Assembly: GCF_000238775.2 (NCBI RefSeq)
Contig: NZ_AFEJ02000002.1
Span: 1,054,001-1,118,000, forward strand
Direction: 5' to 3'
Source: Acaryochloris sp. CCMEE 5410
GTDB lineage: Bacteria > Cyanobacteriota > Cyanobacteriia > Thermosynechococcales > Thermosynechococcaceae
Length of the DNA stretch: 64,000 nt
Shown here: piece by piece, positions 44,965-54,525 of the stretch
Position numbering within the stretch: the first letter of the stretch is position 1
Layout of the letters: each line of letters opens with the position of its first letter
The notes under the pieces: model-generated
The model's database searches: none
What the model saw: only the letters and a program-made list of their open reading frames with translations
What the model was told of the DNA's origin: nothing
Made by a program: the position numbers and the translations under genes

Positions 44965-46449
44965 TTAGGAGCGAGAAGAGCCTGGAATTACCTGTACAGA
45001 CGGTAACCGGCCGGAATCACGGGTGACTTGGCGTAAATGTTCAACTTCCGCAGCGGCCCCTTCTCCCCCTTTAGACTCTAGACGCTGCAAAATAGTGAGT
45101 TTCGTTTCTTCCAAAAAGTCTGTGAGTAGGGACTGGATTTCATCCAGGGTTTCTTGATTTTGTAGTTCACCCCGTAAAGCATCTGTGAAATGTTCTCCTA
45201 GCTGGTCGAAAATATCCTTTCCCTTCTGATCATTAAGGACCTTGGTTAGAGTAGATTGCGAGGTTTGAGTGAGTTGTTTGGACACTTGCTGGGCAATTAC
45301 ATTGGGAAGCGTCATCATCCCCGGCAGTTGCTGAGCCTGGCGATAAAAAGGAATATCGCTTAAGGCTTCCACAATGGCATGGCGGATCACATTTTCTAAG
45401 TCAGGGGTGAGCTGGGGCAAAACTTTGTAAATGGTGATTTTGACGGCTTGAAGAATCAGCTCTTCTATCTCATTCACCTCATTAATCTCGACCGTATCAG
45501 TCTGAGGATTGAGCAGCCATTGCTCAATCACCCCTTGCTCGATGGCATCCTGGGCAATGCCGACCGACTGAACCAAAACGATTTCCGTCATATCCCCAGC
45601 TAGACTTTCGGCTAAGAACCGATTGATTTGAGTCTGCATCCGGCTGAGATTAATCCAGCCCACCTGATGCAGTCGCAATGTGATCGGTAAAATGCGCAGA
45701 ATTCGCCAAATGGGTATAAAAAAGAGGAGATCATACCAACGCCAAAAAATCGTATCTTTCCAACTGGTCCCCTGGCGGCGACGGCTCAGATAGAAGGTTC
45801 GGACCAAATAGTCCAGCCCAAATAGCAAAACAAAGGGCAAATCAATAACCACAAAGAAATCAACGAAATCGCCGCTTTCCCCAAAGGGGCGATAGTAGTT
45901 AGAGGCAATCAGGGGGCGAATATCTTTATTAAAAAATTCGAGCTCCCGTGTCCATAGATTCTTCTTCAGGTATTCGACACTCCAAAACTCCCGAAAAGAG
46001 CCCTTCGCCGACTCATCATCCATTTGCTCCCGCATCCGGTTCTTAATCTTTTCAAGGGTCCCGGTTTTATTGGCAAGCTCAAACGGATTTTCATCGACCA
46101 ATTCTTCACTCTGCCCTCTCAACTGCTCCAATAACTTTTGGAGTTCAGCCCCTTCCGTCCCGGACTTTGCTAGCTGCTGCTCAACTTGATCTACCGTTTT
46201 GAGATATTGCTGAGTATCTCGATTGGGTACGATCCCTTTGATGGGGTCATACAGTTCGGTGATTTGAGGAAGGCGACTTAAGTAAAAATCTCGAAACGGA
46301 ATGTAGGTGATATTGAAGAGTACTAAGCTCAAATTCGCTAGGGCCGCTAAGGCCATCAGTCGATCTAAGCCTAATAACCAAGGATTACGCCGAGTTCGTC
46401 GTCTTTTGTATTGCTTCGTATTGTTGCGACTAACGGGGGACGAGGGCAT
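44965..46449 (-). CDS. Conserved membrane protein with a voltage-sensor-like helix
   Basis: 494 residues. A basic N-terminus (TKQYKRRRTRRNP) precedes a first membrane span (LMALAALANLSLVLFNITYI). A coiled segment follows (about 75-150). The central part has further spans (FFVVIDLPFVLLFGLDYLVRTF; WYDLLFFIPIWRILRILPITLRLHQVG); the last contains Arg at repeated intervals like the S4 helix of voltage-gated channels. The C-terminal 230 residues are helical and soluble. I see no pore selectivity motif. The cell role is unknown; it may be a cyanobacterial protein related to the voltage-sensor region only. Confidence 0.75.
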   Translation of the reverse strand: MPSSPVSRNNTKQYKRRRTRRNPWLLGLDRLMALAALANLSLVLFNITYIPFRDFYLSRLPQITELYDPIKGIVPNRDTQQYLKTVDQVEQQLAKSGTEGAELQKLLEQLRGQSEELVDENPFELANKTGTLEKIKNRMREQMDDESAKGSFREFWSVEYLKKNLWTRELEFFNKDIRPLIASNYYRPFGESGDFVDFFVVIDLPFVLLFGLDYLVRTFYLSRRRQGTSWKDTIFWRWYDLLFFIPIWRILRILPITLRLHQVGWINLSRMQTQINRFLAESLAGDMTEIVLVQSVGIAQDAIEQGVIEQWLLNPQTDTVEINEVNEIEELILQAVKITIYKVLPQLTPDLENVIRHAIVEALSDIPFYRQAQQLPGMMTLPNVIAQQVSKQLTQTSQSTLTKVLNDQKGKDIFDQLGEHFTDALRGELQNQETLDEIQSLLTDFLEETKLTILQRLESKGGEGAAAEVEHLRQVTRDSGRLPSVQVIPGSSRS

Positions 46450-46488
46450 ACCAGAAGATAAAGAAGGACATCAGGATGAAAGCGAACG

Positions 46489-46800
46489 TTACGCAGCGCC
46501 TAAGACTGCTTGGAGTCGGCTTCTAAATTCCCCTTTGGGATGCCCGCCTTTGACTTCGCCCAAAATTGAAAACTCCGCATCAGGAGAGTCACAAATAATA
46601 TAGGTGGGCCAACCCATCTCTGATTTATCGGGGTATTGAGTCAGGAGGATTTTGCGATATTTGCGGTAAGTTGTGGTGTCCTGCATTTTGACATCAATAA
46701 ATTCTAAGCCCAGCTCTTCTGTGACTTTCTGATCATAGAAGGACATTTTGTGGCATATCCCACAGTCTTCAGAAGAGAACTTGATGACGGCTCTACCCAT
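46489..46800 (-). CDS. Thioredoxin-like protein
   Basis: 103 residues. The N-terminal strand VIKFSSEDCGICHKM holds the redox pair Cys13-x-x-Cys16, and GWPTYIICDS gives the cis-Pro loop. A canonical thioredoxin has WCGPC; CGIC is closer to other small thioredoxin-fold proteins of cyanobacteria. It probably reduces or exchanges disulfides in the cytoplasm. It lies 39 bp upstream of the S4-like membrane protein gene on the same strand and may be co-transcribed. It is divergent from smpB. Confidence 0.85.
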   Translation of the reverse strand: MGRAVIKFSSEDCGICHKMSFYDQKVTEELGLEFIDVKMQDTTTYRKYRKILLTQYPDKSEMGWPTYIICDSPDAEFSILGEVKGGHPKGEFRSRLQAVLGAA

Positions 46801-46959
46801 TTTTGCTTACCTTAAATAGCCCAGTGTGCGTTATTGTCCATGCTATCAGTCCGAGTGAATCCCTCAAATCCATCAGTCGGTCCAGACCCGTCTTTGGCGA
46901 TACGGGGGTACGGATGACTGAATCAACGAATTAGGATTTGGCAGAGTACATTAGAAGGT

Positions 46960-47424
46960 ATGAGTGAGTCTTACAAAGTTATTAGTGATAATCGCCAAGC
47001 CCGATTTCAATACGAAATCCTAGAGGTGTTTGAGGCAGGTCTTGCCCTAACTGGCACGGAAGTCAAATCGATCCGAGCGGGGAAAGTGAACCTGCGGGAT
47101 GGCTTTGCCCAAATCCGCAATGAGGAAGCGTTCCTACTGAATGTGCATGTCTCTCCCCATACCAATGCTGGCCAGTTTTTTAATCACGACCCTCGGCGGA
47201 CCCGCAAACTTTTGATGCATCGCCAAGAGATTCGCAAGCTCATTGGCAAAACCGAACAAAAGGGACTGACCTTGGTGCCGCTGAAGCTTTATCTGCAGCG
47301 GGGCTGGATAAAGGTAACGATTGGTCTAGCGCGAGGTAAGAAACTCCACGATAAGCGGGAGTCGGTTAAGAAACGTCAGGATAAACGAGATATGGAGCGG
47401 GCCTTAAAGCGGGGGGCTGAGTAG
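46960..47424 (+). CDS. smpB: SsrA-binding protein
   Basis: 154 residues. It delivers tmRNA to stalled ribosomes. Conserved parts are SDNRQARFQYEILEVFEAGLALTGTEVKSIRAGKVNLRDGF (the OB core begins it), FLLNVHVSPHTNAG, DPRRTRKLLMHRQEI and the basic tail LARGKKLHDKRESVKKRQDKRD. Length is typical. The tmRNA gene itself is not in the window. It is convergent with the carotenoid oxygenase gene (18 bp). Confidence 0.97.
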   Translation: MSESYKVISDNRQARFQYEILEVFEAGLALTGTEVKSIRAGKVNLRDGFAQIRNEEAFLLNVHVSPHTNAGQFFNHDPRRTRKLLMHRQEIRKLIGKTEQKGLTLVPLKLYLQRGWIKVTIGLARGKKLHDKRESVKKRQDKRDMERALKRGAE

Positions 47425-47442
47425 AGTTGAGCACAGAGGAGC

Positions 47443-48900
47443 TTACGCCCTAGCTTGCCAAGCGCCATGAAACCCAAAGGGGATAATCTCGGGCAGTCCT
47501 AAAACGGCAATAGGACCTGCATCTAGCTGATTCGCTGAAAAAATTTGCACGGTACTTTGATCCTGGTTGCCATCAAAGACCACGGTTAACAACCACCCTT
47601 GATCAAAATTGTTGGGATCAGGAGCATAAATTGCTTCCATGGGGTAACAGCCAGAAGGAAAGGCCATACTCGTGACAGCTGAGGTTTTACCATCAATTCG
47701 AGCGATGCAGTCAAACATTTCTTCAACCGGTCGTTGAGTATGGGAATGATGGTTTAGGTAAATGGCGGTGGTCTTTTGTCCAGTTTCCAGGGGCGAAATG
47801 ACAGGAAATTCGCAACCAAAGTTAAACAACGGTTCATTGTGCAGGACTTGGCCGGATTGAGGATTAATTTGTAGTTGCCACAACTTCCCAGTCGCAGGGG
47901 CTTGCGGATAGCCAGTGACCACTTCCTTCAGCCACTGATTGGTTTGGAAATCGTCATAGCGAACATAGTCCACCACAATATTCCCGGCAGCATCTTCATG
48001 TCCATTGCTAAAGTGCCATTGGAACCAAGGATCGGTATCTATGCGAGTGACCTCCTTAAAGGTGTCCCGATCAATGACAATGATTTGCGTTCCTTGATGG
48101 GGTTGCCACTGCAAGGCATCGCTTAAACTCTTGGTGCCCAACAGAATAGGAAGCATTTGTAATCTCAGGGGTGGCACGATAAAGACGAGATAGCGCCCCG
48201 CTAGGACAAAATCATGAACCATAGATAATCCCGGCAAGGGAATTGAAGCTTGCCGATAAATGTCGCCTGAGGCATGGCTGCAATAGATCTGAATATAGGT
48301 TTTGGGGCCAAAGATAACGCCAAAGTTATAAATGTTGCCTGTGTGTGGATCGCGTTTGGGATGGGCCGAATAGGTGAGCTTAGGAGTTAAACCTGAAAGG
48401 GTATCCAAGCCCTGGGTTTCTAGGGTAACGGGATCGAGGGCATGGGGGTTGCCCCCTTCCCAAAGAGCTAGCAATTTGTCGGGCAAGGCCAAAACTGAGG
48501 TATTGGCTACATTCTTTGGTGGAACCCCCCACCGTTTCCAAACCGGACCAGGGGCCATTTGTCCATAGCCAGAGTAGAGAAATTGATCTTTGGCTTCTTC
48601 CGCCTGTAGTTCTTGAGTTTGGACATAGCGGTAGCTAGCTGTCACCCCTCCATTGTCAACGTGAACAGCTAAAATACCGCCATCTCCATCAAACCAGTGA
48701 TCCACGGTTTGCCCCTGACGAGATAAACGGCCAGGACCGTTGCGATACAGGGTGCCCTTGAGACCTTCAGGAATTTGACCGGACAGGAGCGGTAGGGATA
48801 TGGGACCAAACTCCGTAGCGGGGGTTGCGATCGCACGAGCCCACAGTGGCTTTCCTTGCGCGAATTGGTCACGTTGGGTATCGCGGTCTTGAGTTTGCAT
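47443..48900 (-). CDS. Carotenoid cleavage oxygenase (apocarotenoid oxygenase-like)
   Basis: 485 residues from ATG 48900 (MQTQDRDTQRD). The longer frame to 48951 would run into a strong hairpin, so the later start is preferred. The seven-bladed propeller family is marked by iron-binding histidines: SAHPKRDP, MVHDFVLAGRY, HHSH and the terminal FGFHG. LKGTLYRNGPGRL is the usual N-terminal motif and DHWFDGDG follows. The enzyme uses Fe(II) and O2 to split carotenoids or apocarotenals, e.g. to retinal as in Synechocystis ACO. Substrate length is not predictable. It is transcribed away from the repeat-protein gene and ends close to smpB. Confidence 0.93.
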   Translation of the reverse strand: MQTQDRDTQRDQFAQGKPLWARAIATPATEFGPISLPLLSGQIPEGLKGTLYRNGPGRLSRQGQTVDHWFDGDGGILAVHVDNGGVTASYRYVQTQELQAEEAKDQFLYSGYGQMAPGPVWKRWGVPPKNVANTSVLALPDKLLALWEGGNPHALDPVTLETQGLDTLSGLTPKLTYSAHPKRDPHTGNIYNFGVIFGPKTYIQIYCSHASGDIYRQASIPLPGLSMVHDFVLAGRYLVFIVPPLRLQMLPILLGTKSLSDALQWQPHQGTQIIVIDRDTFKEVTRIDTDPWFQWHFSNGHEDAAGNIVVDYVRYDDFQTNQWLKEVVTGYPQAPATGKLWQLQINPQSGQVLHNEPLFNFGCEFPVISPLETGQKTTAIYLNHHSHTQRPVEEMFDCIARIDGKTSAVTSMAFPSGCYPMEAIYAPDPNNFDQGWLLTVVFDGNQDQSTVQIFSANQLDAGPIAVLGLPEIIPFGFHGAWQARA

Positions 48901-48947
48901 GGACACCAAAATATGACTGAAACAATGGATAAACTTTAGCGCACCAT

Positions 48948-48982
48948 ACAAGACAGCCCTCTGGACCAGAGGGCTGTCTTGT
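48948..48982. repeat. 17-bp perfect palindromic hairpin
   Basis: ACAAGACAGCCCTCTGG (48948-48964), one base, then its exact complement (48966-48982). It lies between the end of the repeat-protein gene (49005) and the start of the carotenoid oxygenase gene. There is no U-tract on either strand, but it is the strongest hairpin in this area and could terminate or shield transcripts. Confidence 0.8.
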
Positions 48983-49792
48983 TAAAAAACAGAGCGGTTA
49001 CGACCTACCAAAGCGCTCGCACAGGGGGTGGAGATTCAGGCTCATCACGAGAGGGAGCCTTTATTTGCTGTTGGGGAGCTGGTCGCTCTGCCGGAGCAGG
49101 TGATTGCTCCGTAGGTGGAGGTGACTGTTCTCTAGGGTTACTGGGAAGATCAGTCTCACCTGGACTGATTGGATCTTTAGGATCTGGAGTTTCAGGAAGA
49201 CCGGATTCAGGAACCTCGCCTGGGCCTGGAAGATTCTCTGGCACATTCCCTGGTTGAGGAGAAGGTGACGGTAAGGGTACAGGAAAGGGGAATGGCTGGG
49301 ATGTCGAGCCACTCGGTGGATCTGTACTTGGCTGAGGCACAGGGGTCACGTCTGGACTAGGGGCTGGCCCAGGGGTAGGTTGAGGACCCGTTGGACCTGG
49401 AATAGTTCCAGGCGTCGACCCAGGTGTGGGTTCTGGAGTTGGCCCCGGAGCTGGCTCTGGTGATGGGGCCGGGGTTGGAACTGGCTCCGGTGTTGGCTGA
49501 GGAGTTGGGGTTGGTTCCGGGGTTGGGCTAGGCTCTGGCGTTGGGATTGGCAGCGGAATTGGCGACGGACCAGGTGTTGGTTCCGGAGTAGGTTCTGGTG
49601 TTGGACTAGGCTCTGGACTTGGCTCTGGATCTGGAGTAGGTGTTGGGACTGGGTCCGGCGTTGGGACTGGCTCTGGATCTGGTGTTGGAGCGGGTTCTGG
49701 CTCGGGGGTTGGAGCTGGAACTGGTTCTGGAGTCGGCTCCGGCTCTGGATCGGGAGTTGGAATAGGTTCTGGATCTGGGGTCGGCTCTGGAT

Positions 49793-49923
49793 CCGGCTCG
49801 GGGGTTGGAGCTGGACTTGGCTCTGGAGTCGGTTCCGGAGCTGGCTCAGGCTCAGGTTCCGGCTCGGGGTTGGAGCTGGACTTGGCTCTGGAGTCGGTTC
49901 CGGAGCTGGCTCAGGCTCAGGTT
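49793..49923. repeat. 66-bp tandem repeat, two copies, one with a one-base loss
   Basis: Copy 1 is 49793-49858 (66 bp), copy 2 is 49859-49923 (65 bp). They are identical except for G5 (49800-49804) versus G4 (49866-49869). The unit encodes 22 residues of Pro-Glu repeat. The short copy breaks the reading frame. Confidence 0.92.
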
Positions 49924-51210
49924 CCGGAGTGGGTTCTGGTTCAGGTGTAGGCTCCGGCTCGGGCCCTGGTTCAGGTGTAGGTTCGGGTTCCGGAGTTGGT
50001 TCGGGTGTAGGTTCTGGTTCAGGTATAGGTTCGGGTGTTGGAGTCGGTTCTGGTTCGGGCTCAGGTGTTGGCGTGGGTTCTGGAGTCGGTTCTGGTTCAG
50101 GACCTGGTTCTGGCGTGGGTTCTGGACCTGGCTCGGGTTCAGGAGCTGGTTCCGGCGTTGGCTCAGGCTCAGGGGTTGGGGCTGGACCTGGTTCAGGACC
50201 TGGCTCTGGAGTCGGCTCTGGATCTGGCTCGGGGGTTGGAGTCGGTTCTGGTTCGGGCTCAGGTGTTGGCTCAGGAGTCGGCTCATCTGAACCATTGTTA
50301 TTGTCTGCAACGCTGGTAATCCGACTGCCTGTGGAATCTGAATCAATCGTTTCTAAATAGCCCAAGCAACGGGTACTCGCATCGCCACTCGTCGTGTGTT
50401 CCCAGCAAGCGCTGTTATTGGAATCTTGCCCGTTGGCAGTCAAACTAATGGATTGCCCATTATCAGCCCCGCCTAAGGTGGTTTGAGCAGAATCATCCCA
50501 TAGCCCTAATGCTGCAGGGGGTGGGGTATTAATCGCTGTGCTGCTGCTAGTATTTTTGCCATAGGCAATGTAATCAATAATCCGGTTTTGGCCATCGTAT
50601 AACCAAACATCATCCCCGGTGTTATTGAGTTTTGGACGTTGCCCTAGCCAGGTTTGAAACGCTGCATCTGGGGCTTGATGTGCCGCAATGGGGTTGCCTT
50701 GAGCATCTTTTTCACTACCGATCCAAATAACGGCATATTCTCCTGGCTGGAGAATGGTGTTGGCAGGAAAAACATAGGGGCTGGTATTGCCGGTAATACT
50801 TCCGGTATTGCCATCGATATCGCCATCCAGGATATTGCCATCTATTAGTTGCAATCCACCAAGATCCACTGCTTCATCTGATGGATTAAACAACTCAATA
50901 AACTCATCATTATTCTCAGCATTGGCTCTGCCAATCGTTTGCTGATAAAGCACCTCATTGATAACGATTTTTCCCGACAAAGGAGATAGCTGCGGTGGAT
51001 CACCTGCTTCTGGAGTGGGTTCTGGCGCAGGTTCAGGAGCTGGGTCAGGATTTTCTGATCCGCCCTCTGGTTCAGGTGTCGGAGTGGGTTCGGGTGTCGG
51101 CTCAGACTCTGGATCCGGAGCTGGCTCAGGCTCTGGTCCTGGTGCAGGTTCCGGCTCAGGTGCAGGTTCTGGCGCAGGCTCTGGTTCTGGCGCAGGCTCT
51201 GGTTCTGGTG

Positions 51211-51318
51211 CAGGCTCAGGCTCTGGTGTAGGAGCAGGTTCTGGTTCGGGTGCAGGCTCGGGTGCAGGCTCAGGCTCTGGTGTAGGAGCAGGTTCTGGTT
51301 CGGGTGCAGGCTCGGGCG
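51211..51318. repeat. 54-bp tandem repeat in the first Pro-Glu block
   Basis: CAGGCTCAGGCTCTGGTG-type sequence at 51211 recurs at 51265, a 54-bp period (18 codons) that keeps the frame. It shows that the repeat block grows or shrinks by in-frame units, unlike the 65-bp copy downstream. Confidence 0.8.
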
Positions 51319-51724
51319 CAGGCGCAGGCTCTGGTGTAGGTTCGGGCTCTGGCATAGGAGCAGGCTCTGGTTCGGGTGTTGGCTCCGACTTGCAAGGACC
51401 ATCGTAATCATCTGGGTGATTCTCATGACCATCCAAGGCACTGGCATTAATCGACAGAGTTCTTGGATTATCTGGATTACCAGGAGGAACGTGACAGATA
51501 ATTACTTTCTTTGAGTTTTTGGGGTCAGGATAATCACCCTTGAGAGAACTATTACCCGTTTTAGGATCGGCACCGTTGTTGTTTTTTCCCTTTTGAGCAA
51601 CGGCAACATCAACTGTAAGCAGGCTTATAATCGCTAAGCCAAAAATAACTGTGAGGTTTCGCACCAATTGGAAATTTCGTTTCGATTGTGAAGACTGCGC
51701 CGCAAATGTTCTTGGTGATTTCAT

Positions 51725-52203
51725 AACAACTCCACAAACTACTGGAAATTCTGAATTTGGTGAGAAGATGTATTTCCCTTTGAGCGAAGTGTAAATCCAA
51801 AGATGCAAACAATCAATATGGCCTAATCATCAATTATTTCTTGAGTATCAATAGACCTCTTGCAATATTCATTTCATGGTGTGCTACTAACTCAATGAAT
51901 GCCGCGATCTGACTTAAATTTTGAATCCTCTACCATATCAGTAGCTGAATTATGCAAGAGGTCTAATCCCTTTCTCTAACTGAAGAGCGAACTAATTGAT
52001 GCTGCCATTCGGTCACTGAACAAGAATCAGTTATTCGATACTCTGCACCAAATAGTCACCCCTCCAATTTTTTAGCTTAGTCCCACTTTGCCTGTGAATC
52101 TTAAATTCACCCTTGACAGACAATATTAATCCTTTGGCGTTGAATCAAAGACTTCTATGCATCTGACCTATGATGAACGGACTGTTAGCGATGGCTTATC
52201 AAC
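51725..52203. other. Divergent intergenic region carrying a MITE-like element
   Basis: About 480 bp with no supported gene. It holds the promoter of the repeat protein (minus) and of the gene at 52204 (plus), and the 114-bp element at 51852-51965. Confidence 0.6.
51852..51965. mobile_element. MITE-like element, 114 bp, with 13-bp inverted ends and TA flanks
   Basis: TAGACCTCTTGCA at 51852-51864 is matched by its exact complement at 51953-51965. The outermost TA on each side would be the duplicated target of an IS630/Tc1-type element. The interior (about 88 bp) has no coding potential. This is what a miniature element mobilised in trans should look like. No parental IS is in the window. Confidence 0.65.
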
Positions 52204-52770
52204 ATGGGAGAAGCAAAGCGCCGCAAGCAAATTTTAGGAGACACCTACGGTCAGACCTCCTTTATTTTGATTAAGGGCGAACGACAGTTCGAAGAGCATT
52301 TCCAAAAGTTCTGCAAAGCCTGGGAGCACAAATTAAAAGAGATTAGTGAGTCTTCTGAGGCTGACGCTGAACTCTCTGACGCAGAAATTCAAGAGAAAGA
52401 TCAGACCTTCCAGTCTTGGCTCACACAATACCTTCAGGATTACCGTCCCCAAGATCGAGAACGGCTAACAGGAGGGTTATTGGACTTTCTCTATGCCGAG
52501 ATGGAAAAGCTAGAGCAAGAGGAAGATCCTGAAAAGCTACAGCAAAAAATTACCAACTGGGTTTTGGAAGCGCTGACATTGTTCACTTTGTTAAAGCCCC
52601 ACTTAACCGTGGAGCAACAGCAGGACTATGCCCATCCGCTGCTCGAACTCTACGAAATCATGCTCAATGAGGTCAAGGAAGATATGGCTACTGAGCAAAA
52701 AGAAGAAGCACAAAAGTCTCTAGCAGAGATGTTTGCCGTTTGTTTGGATATTCCTGCAGTTGAAGAATAG
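52204..52770 (+). CDS. Conserved hypothetical protein with MGEAKRRK start
   Basis: 188 residues, soluble, very acidic and helical. It starts with MGEAKRRK, an N-terminal motif found on many unrelated-looking cyanobacterial and proteobacterial proteins. The rest is rich in Glu/Gln/Leu (LLDFLYAEMEKLEQEEDPEKLQQKITNWVLEALTLF) and likely forms a helical bundle. No catalytic motif is seen. It is a single gene upstream of thrC, with a hairpin in between (52785-52809). Confidence 0.8.
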   Translation: MGEAKRRKQILGDTYGQTSFILIKGERQFEEHFQKFCKAWEHKLKEISESSEADAELSDAEIQEKDQTFQSWLTQYLQDYRPQDRERLTGGLLDFLYAEMEKLEQEEDPEKLQQKITNWVLEALTLFTLLKPHLTVEQQQDYAHPLLELYEIMLNEVKEDMATEQKEEAQKSLAEMFAVCLDIPAVEE

Positions 52771-52784
52771 AAGTCGTTTTCACA

Positions 52785-52809
52785 ATACCCGACTAAATTA
52801 GTCGGGTAT
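52785..52809 (+). terminator. Hairpin between the hypothetical gene and thrC
   Basis: An 11-bp perfect stem ATACCCGACTA/TAGTCGGGTAT with a 3-base loop (AAT), 14 bases after the stop at 52770. The tail is only weakly T-rich (ATTTG). Confidence 0.65.
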
Positions 52810-52895
52810 ATTTGACGGTATTTTACCCCCGTGTTAGCATCTAGCGAATTGAACAGATGCGTTGTTGACGTATTCCTATCGAAGTTGCTAAATCC

Positions 52896-54194
52896 ATGAC
52901 TCAAACCCTGACCAATCAATCTCTCGGCTCGGCCCTGAAAGCACTGAAGTGTAAAGAATGTGGCGCTGAGTATGAACTGCAAGCGACCCACGTTTGTGAA
53001 TTCTGCTTTGGCCCCCTAGAAGTAAGCTATGATTTCAGCCGTCTCAGCCAGCCGATTACCCGTGAAAGCATTGAAGCTGGCCCCAATTCTATTTGGCGGT
53101 ATCGCTCCTTCTTACCCGTTGAGACGGATACACCCATTGATGTGGGAACGGGAATGACCCCTTTGCTCAAGTCCCATCGGTTAGCTCGGCAATTGGGCCT
53201 CAAAAATCTCTATATCAAGAACGACGCCGTCAACATGCCCACCCTCAGCTTTAAGGATCGGGTGGTATCGGTAGCGTTAACTCGGGCCCAAGAGTTGGGG
53301 TTCTCTACGGTGTCCTGTGCCAGTACGGGTAATTTGGCTAATTCAACGGCTGCCATCGCAACCCGTGCGGGTCTCGATTGTTGCGTATTTATTCCAGCGG
53401 ACTTAGAAGCGGGTAAGGTCATGGGTACCCTCATCTACGGTCCAACGGTTATGGCGGTTCAAGGCAACTACGATCAGGTCAATCGCCTCTGTTCAGAGGT
53501 CGCCAACACCCACGGGTGGGGCTTCGTCAACATCAATCTGCGTCCCTATTATTCTGAAGGTTCTAAGACCCTTGGTTACGAAGTGGCAGAACAGCTGGGT
53601 TGGGAACTTCCCGACCACATTGTTGCGCCGCTAGCGTCTGGATCCTTATTTACCAAGATTTATAAGGGCTTCCGGGAGTTCGTCGACAATGGTTTGGTCG
53701 ATGACAAAGCGGTTCGGTTTAGTGGTGCCCAAGCGGAAGGCTGCTCTCCCATTGCTCAGGCCTACAAAGAAGATCGCGACTTTATTAATCCCGTCAAGCC
53801 CAATACGATTGCTAAATCCATTGCCATTGGTAATCCAGCGGATGGGGTGTATGCCATCGATATTGCCAAGAAAACCAACGGCACGATTGAAGCGGTTACC
53901 GATGCTGAGATTGTCGAAGGCATGAAGTTACTGGCTGAAACGGAAGGCATCTTTACCGAAACAGCCGGTGGAACCACCATCGCCGTTCTTAAGAAGCTCG
54001 TCGAAGCTGGAAAAATTGACCCAGAAGAAAAAACCGTGGTCTACATCACAGGCAACGGTCTCAAGACCCAAGAAGCGGTTCAAGGTTGCATCGGTCAGCC
54101 CTTTGAGATTGAGCCTAAGCTTGGAAGTTTTGAGCGAGCCCTAGAGCGCTCCCGCACCCTGGATCGATTGGACTGGCAACCTGTGCTGGTTTAG
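52896..54194 (+). CDS. thrC: Threonine synthase
   Basis: 432 residues. PLP-dependent conversion of O-phosphohomoserine to threonine. The N-terminus has a Cys4 cluster ([20 protein letters not shown]) as in plant-like/archaeal-type short threonine synthases. PLP is bound by Lys in [23 protein letters not shown] contacts the phosphate of the cofactor, and [11 protein letters not shown] and ETAGGTT are further conserved runs. The next gene encodes a ThiS/MoaD-like protein 43 bp downstream. That neighbourhood is unusual for a plain amino-acid enzyme and leaves open a sulfur-transfer paralogue. Confidence 0.93.
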   Translation: MTQTLTNQSLGSALKALKCKECGAEYELQATHVCEFCFGPLEVSYDFSRLSQPITRESIEAGPNSIWRYRSFLPVETDTPIDVGTGMTPLLKSHRLARQLGLKNLYIKNDAVNMPTLSFKDRVVSVALTRAQELGFSTVSCASTGNLANSTAAIATRAGLDCCVFIPADLEAGKVMGTLIYGPTVMAVQGNYDQVNRLCSEVANTHGWGFVNINLRPYYSEGSKTLGYEVAEQLGWELPDHIVAPLASGSLFTKIYKGFREFVDNGLVDDKAVRFSGAQAEGCSPIAQAYKEDRDFINPVKPNTIAKSIAIGNPADGVYAIDIAKKTNGTIEAVTDAEIVEGMKLLAETEGIFTETAGGTTIAVLKKLVEAGKIDPEEKTVVYITGNGLKTQEAVQGCIGQPFEIEPKLGSFERALERSRTLDRLDWQPVLV

Positions 54195-54237
54195 GCGGTT
54201 CGTCGTTTCATTTGTTTTTCTATTGCAGTTGAATCCT

Positions 54238-54513
54238 ATGTCCGTTACTGTCCTTATCCCTACGCCTTTACAAAAGCTGACGAAAAATCAGGCCACCGTC
54301 GAATGTGACGGCAGCAGCATTGGCGAATTGCTAGAATCCTTGGAGCAAAATTGCCCCGGGATTAAAGCCCGTCTTTGTGATGAGCAAGGCGAATTACGCC
54401 GCTTCGTCAACTTTTATGTAAATAATGAAGATATCCGTTTTTTAGAGGGACAACAAACGGCCCTTAAAGACGGCGATGAAGTTAGTATCATTCCTGCGAT
54501 CGCAGGGGGATAA
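54238..54513 (+). CDS. ThiS/MoaD-like (ubiquitin-like) sulfur carrier protein
   Basis: 91 residues from ATG 54238 ([15 protein letters not shown]). The beta-grasp pattern is clear: [22 protein letters not shown] helix, [19 protein letters not shown] and the C-terminal [13 protein letters not shown]. The protein ends in Gly-Gly, the form that can be adenylated and thiocarboxylated without processing. MoaD and ThiS make molybdopterin and thiazole, but no moa or thi genes are near; it sits between thrC and a DUF2996 gene. A CysO-like role in amino-acid sulfur transfer is possible but inferred. The in-frame ATG at 54223 is an alternative start. Confidence 0.9.
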   Translation: MSVTVLIPTPLQKLTKNQATVECDGSSIGELLESLEQNCPGIKARLCDEQGELRRFVNFYVNNEDIRFLEGQQTALKDGDEVSIIPAIAGG

Positions 54514-54525
54514 ACCAATAAACCT

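Larger units (their letters stand above)
49005..51724 (-). pseudogene. Pro-Glu repeat surface protein with lamin-tail domain, frameshifted
   Basis: Start ATG 51724 with GGAG upstream; an Ala-x-Ala signal peptide ends near residue 43 (VDVAVAQ). Parts in order: a short Cys-containing motif [20 protein letters not shown], a Pro-Glu/Ala/Thr repeat block, a lamin-tail domain ([39 protein letters not shown]), a second longer Pro-Glu block and a Pro-rich C-terminus. The frame is lost at 49866-49869: the second-read copy of a 66-bp repeat has G5 while this copy has G4. Adding one base gives an open frame through to the stop at 49005 (906 residues). As it stands, translation drifts into a Gln/Leu/Arg-rich frame and stops at 49346. 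It is likely an exported cell-surface protein. A sequencing error or phase variation is possible. Confidence 0.8.

Noticed and set aside
49852-50346. Minus-strand Gln/Leu/Asn-rich frame
   Set aside because: Alternate frame of the same repeat, without its own start signal.
49793-51318. Short repeated units as a CRISPR array
   Set aside because: Repeats are imperfect, contiguous and in coding frame; there are no unique spacers of uniform length.
49929-51407. Long plus-strand frames rich in Gly/Ser/Val (e.g. 49929-50360, 50958-51407)
   Set aside because: They are the antisense of the Pro-Glu repeat blocks; the composition follows mechanically from the repeats.
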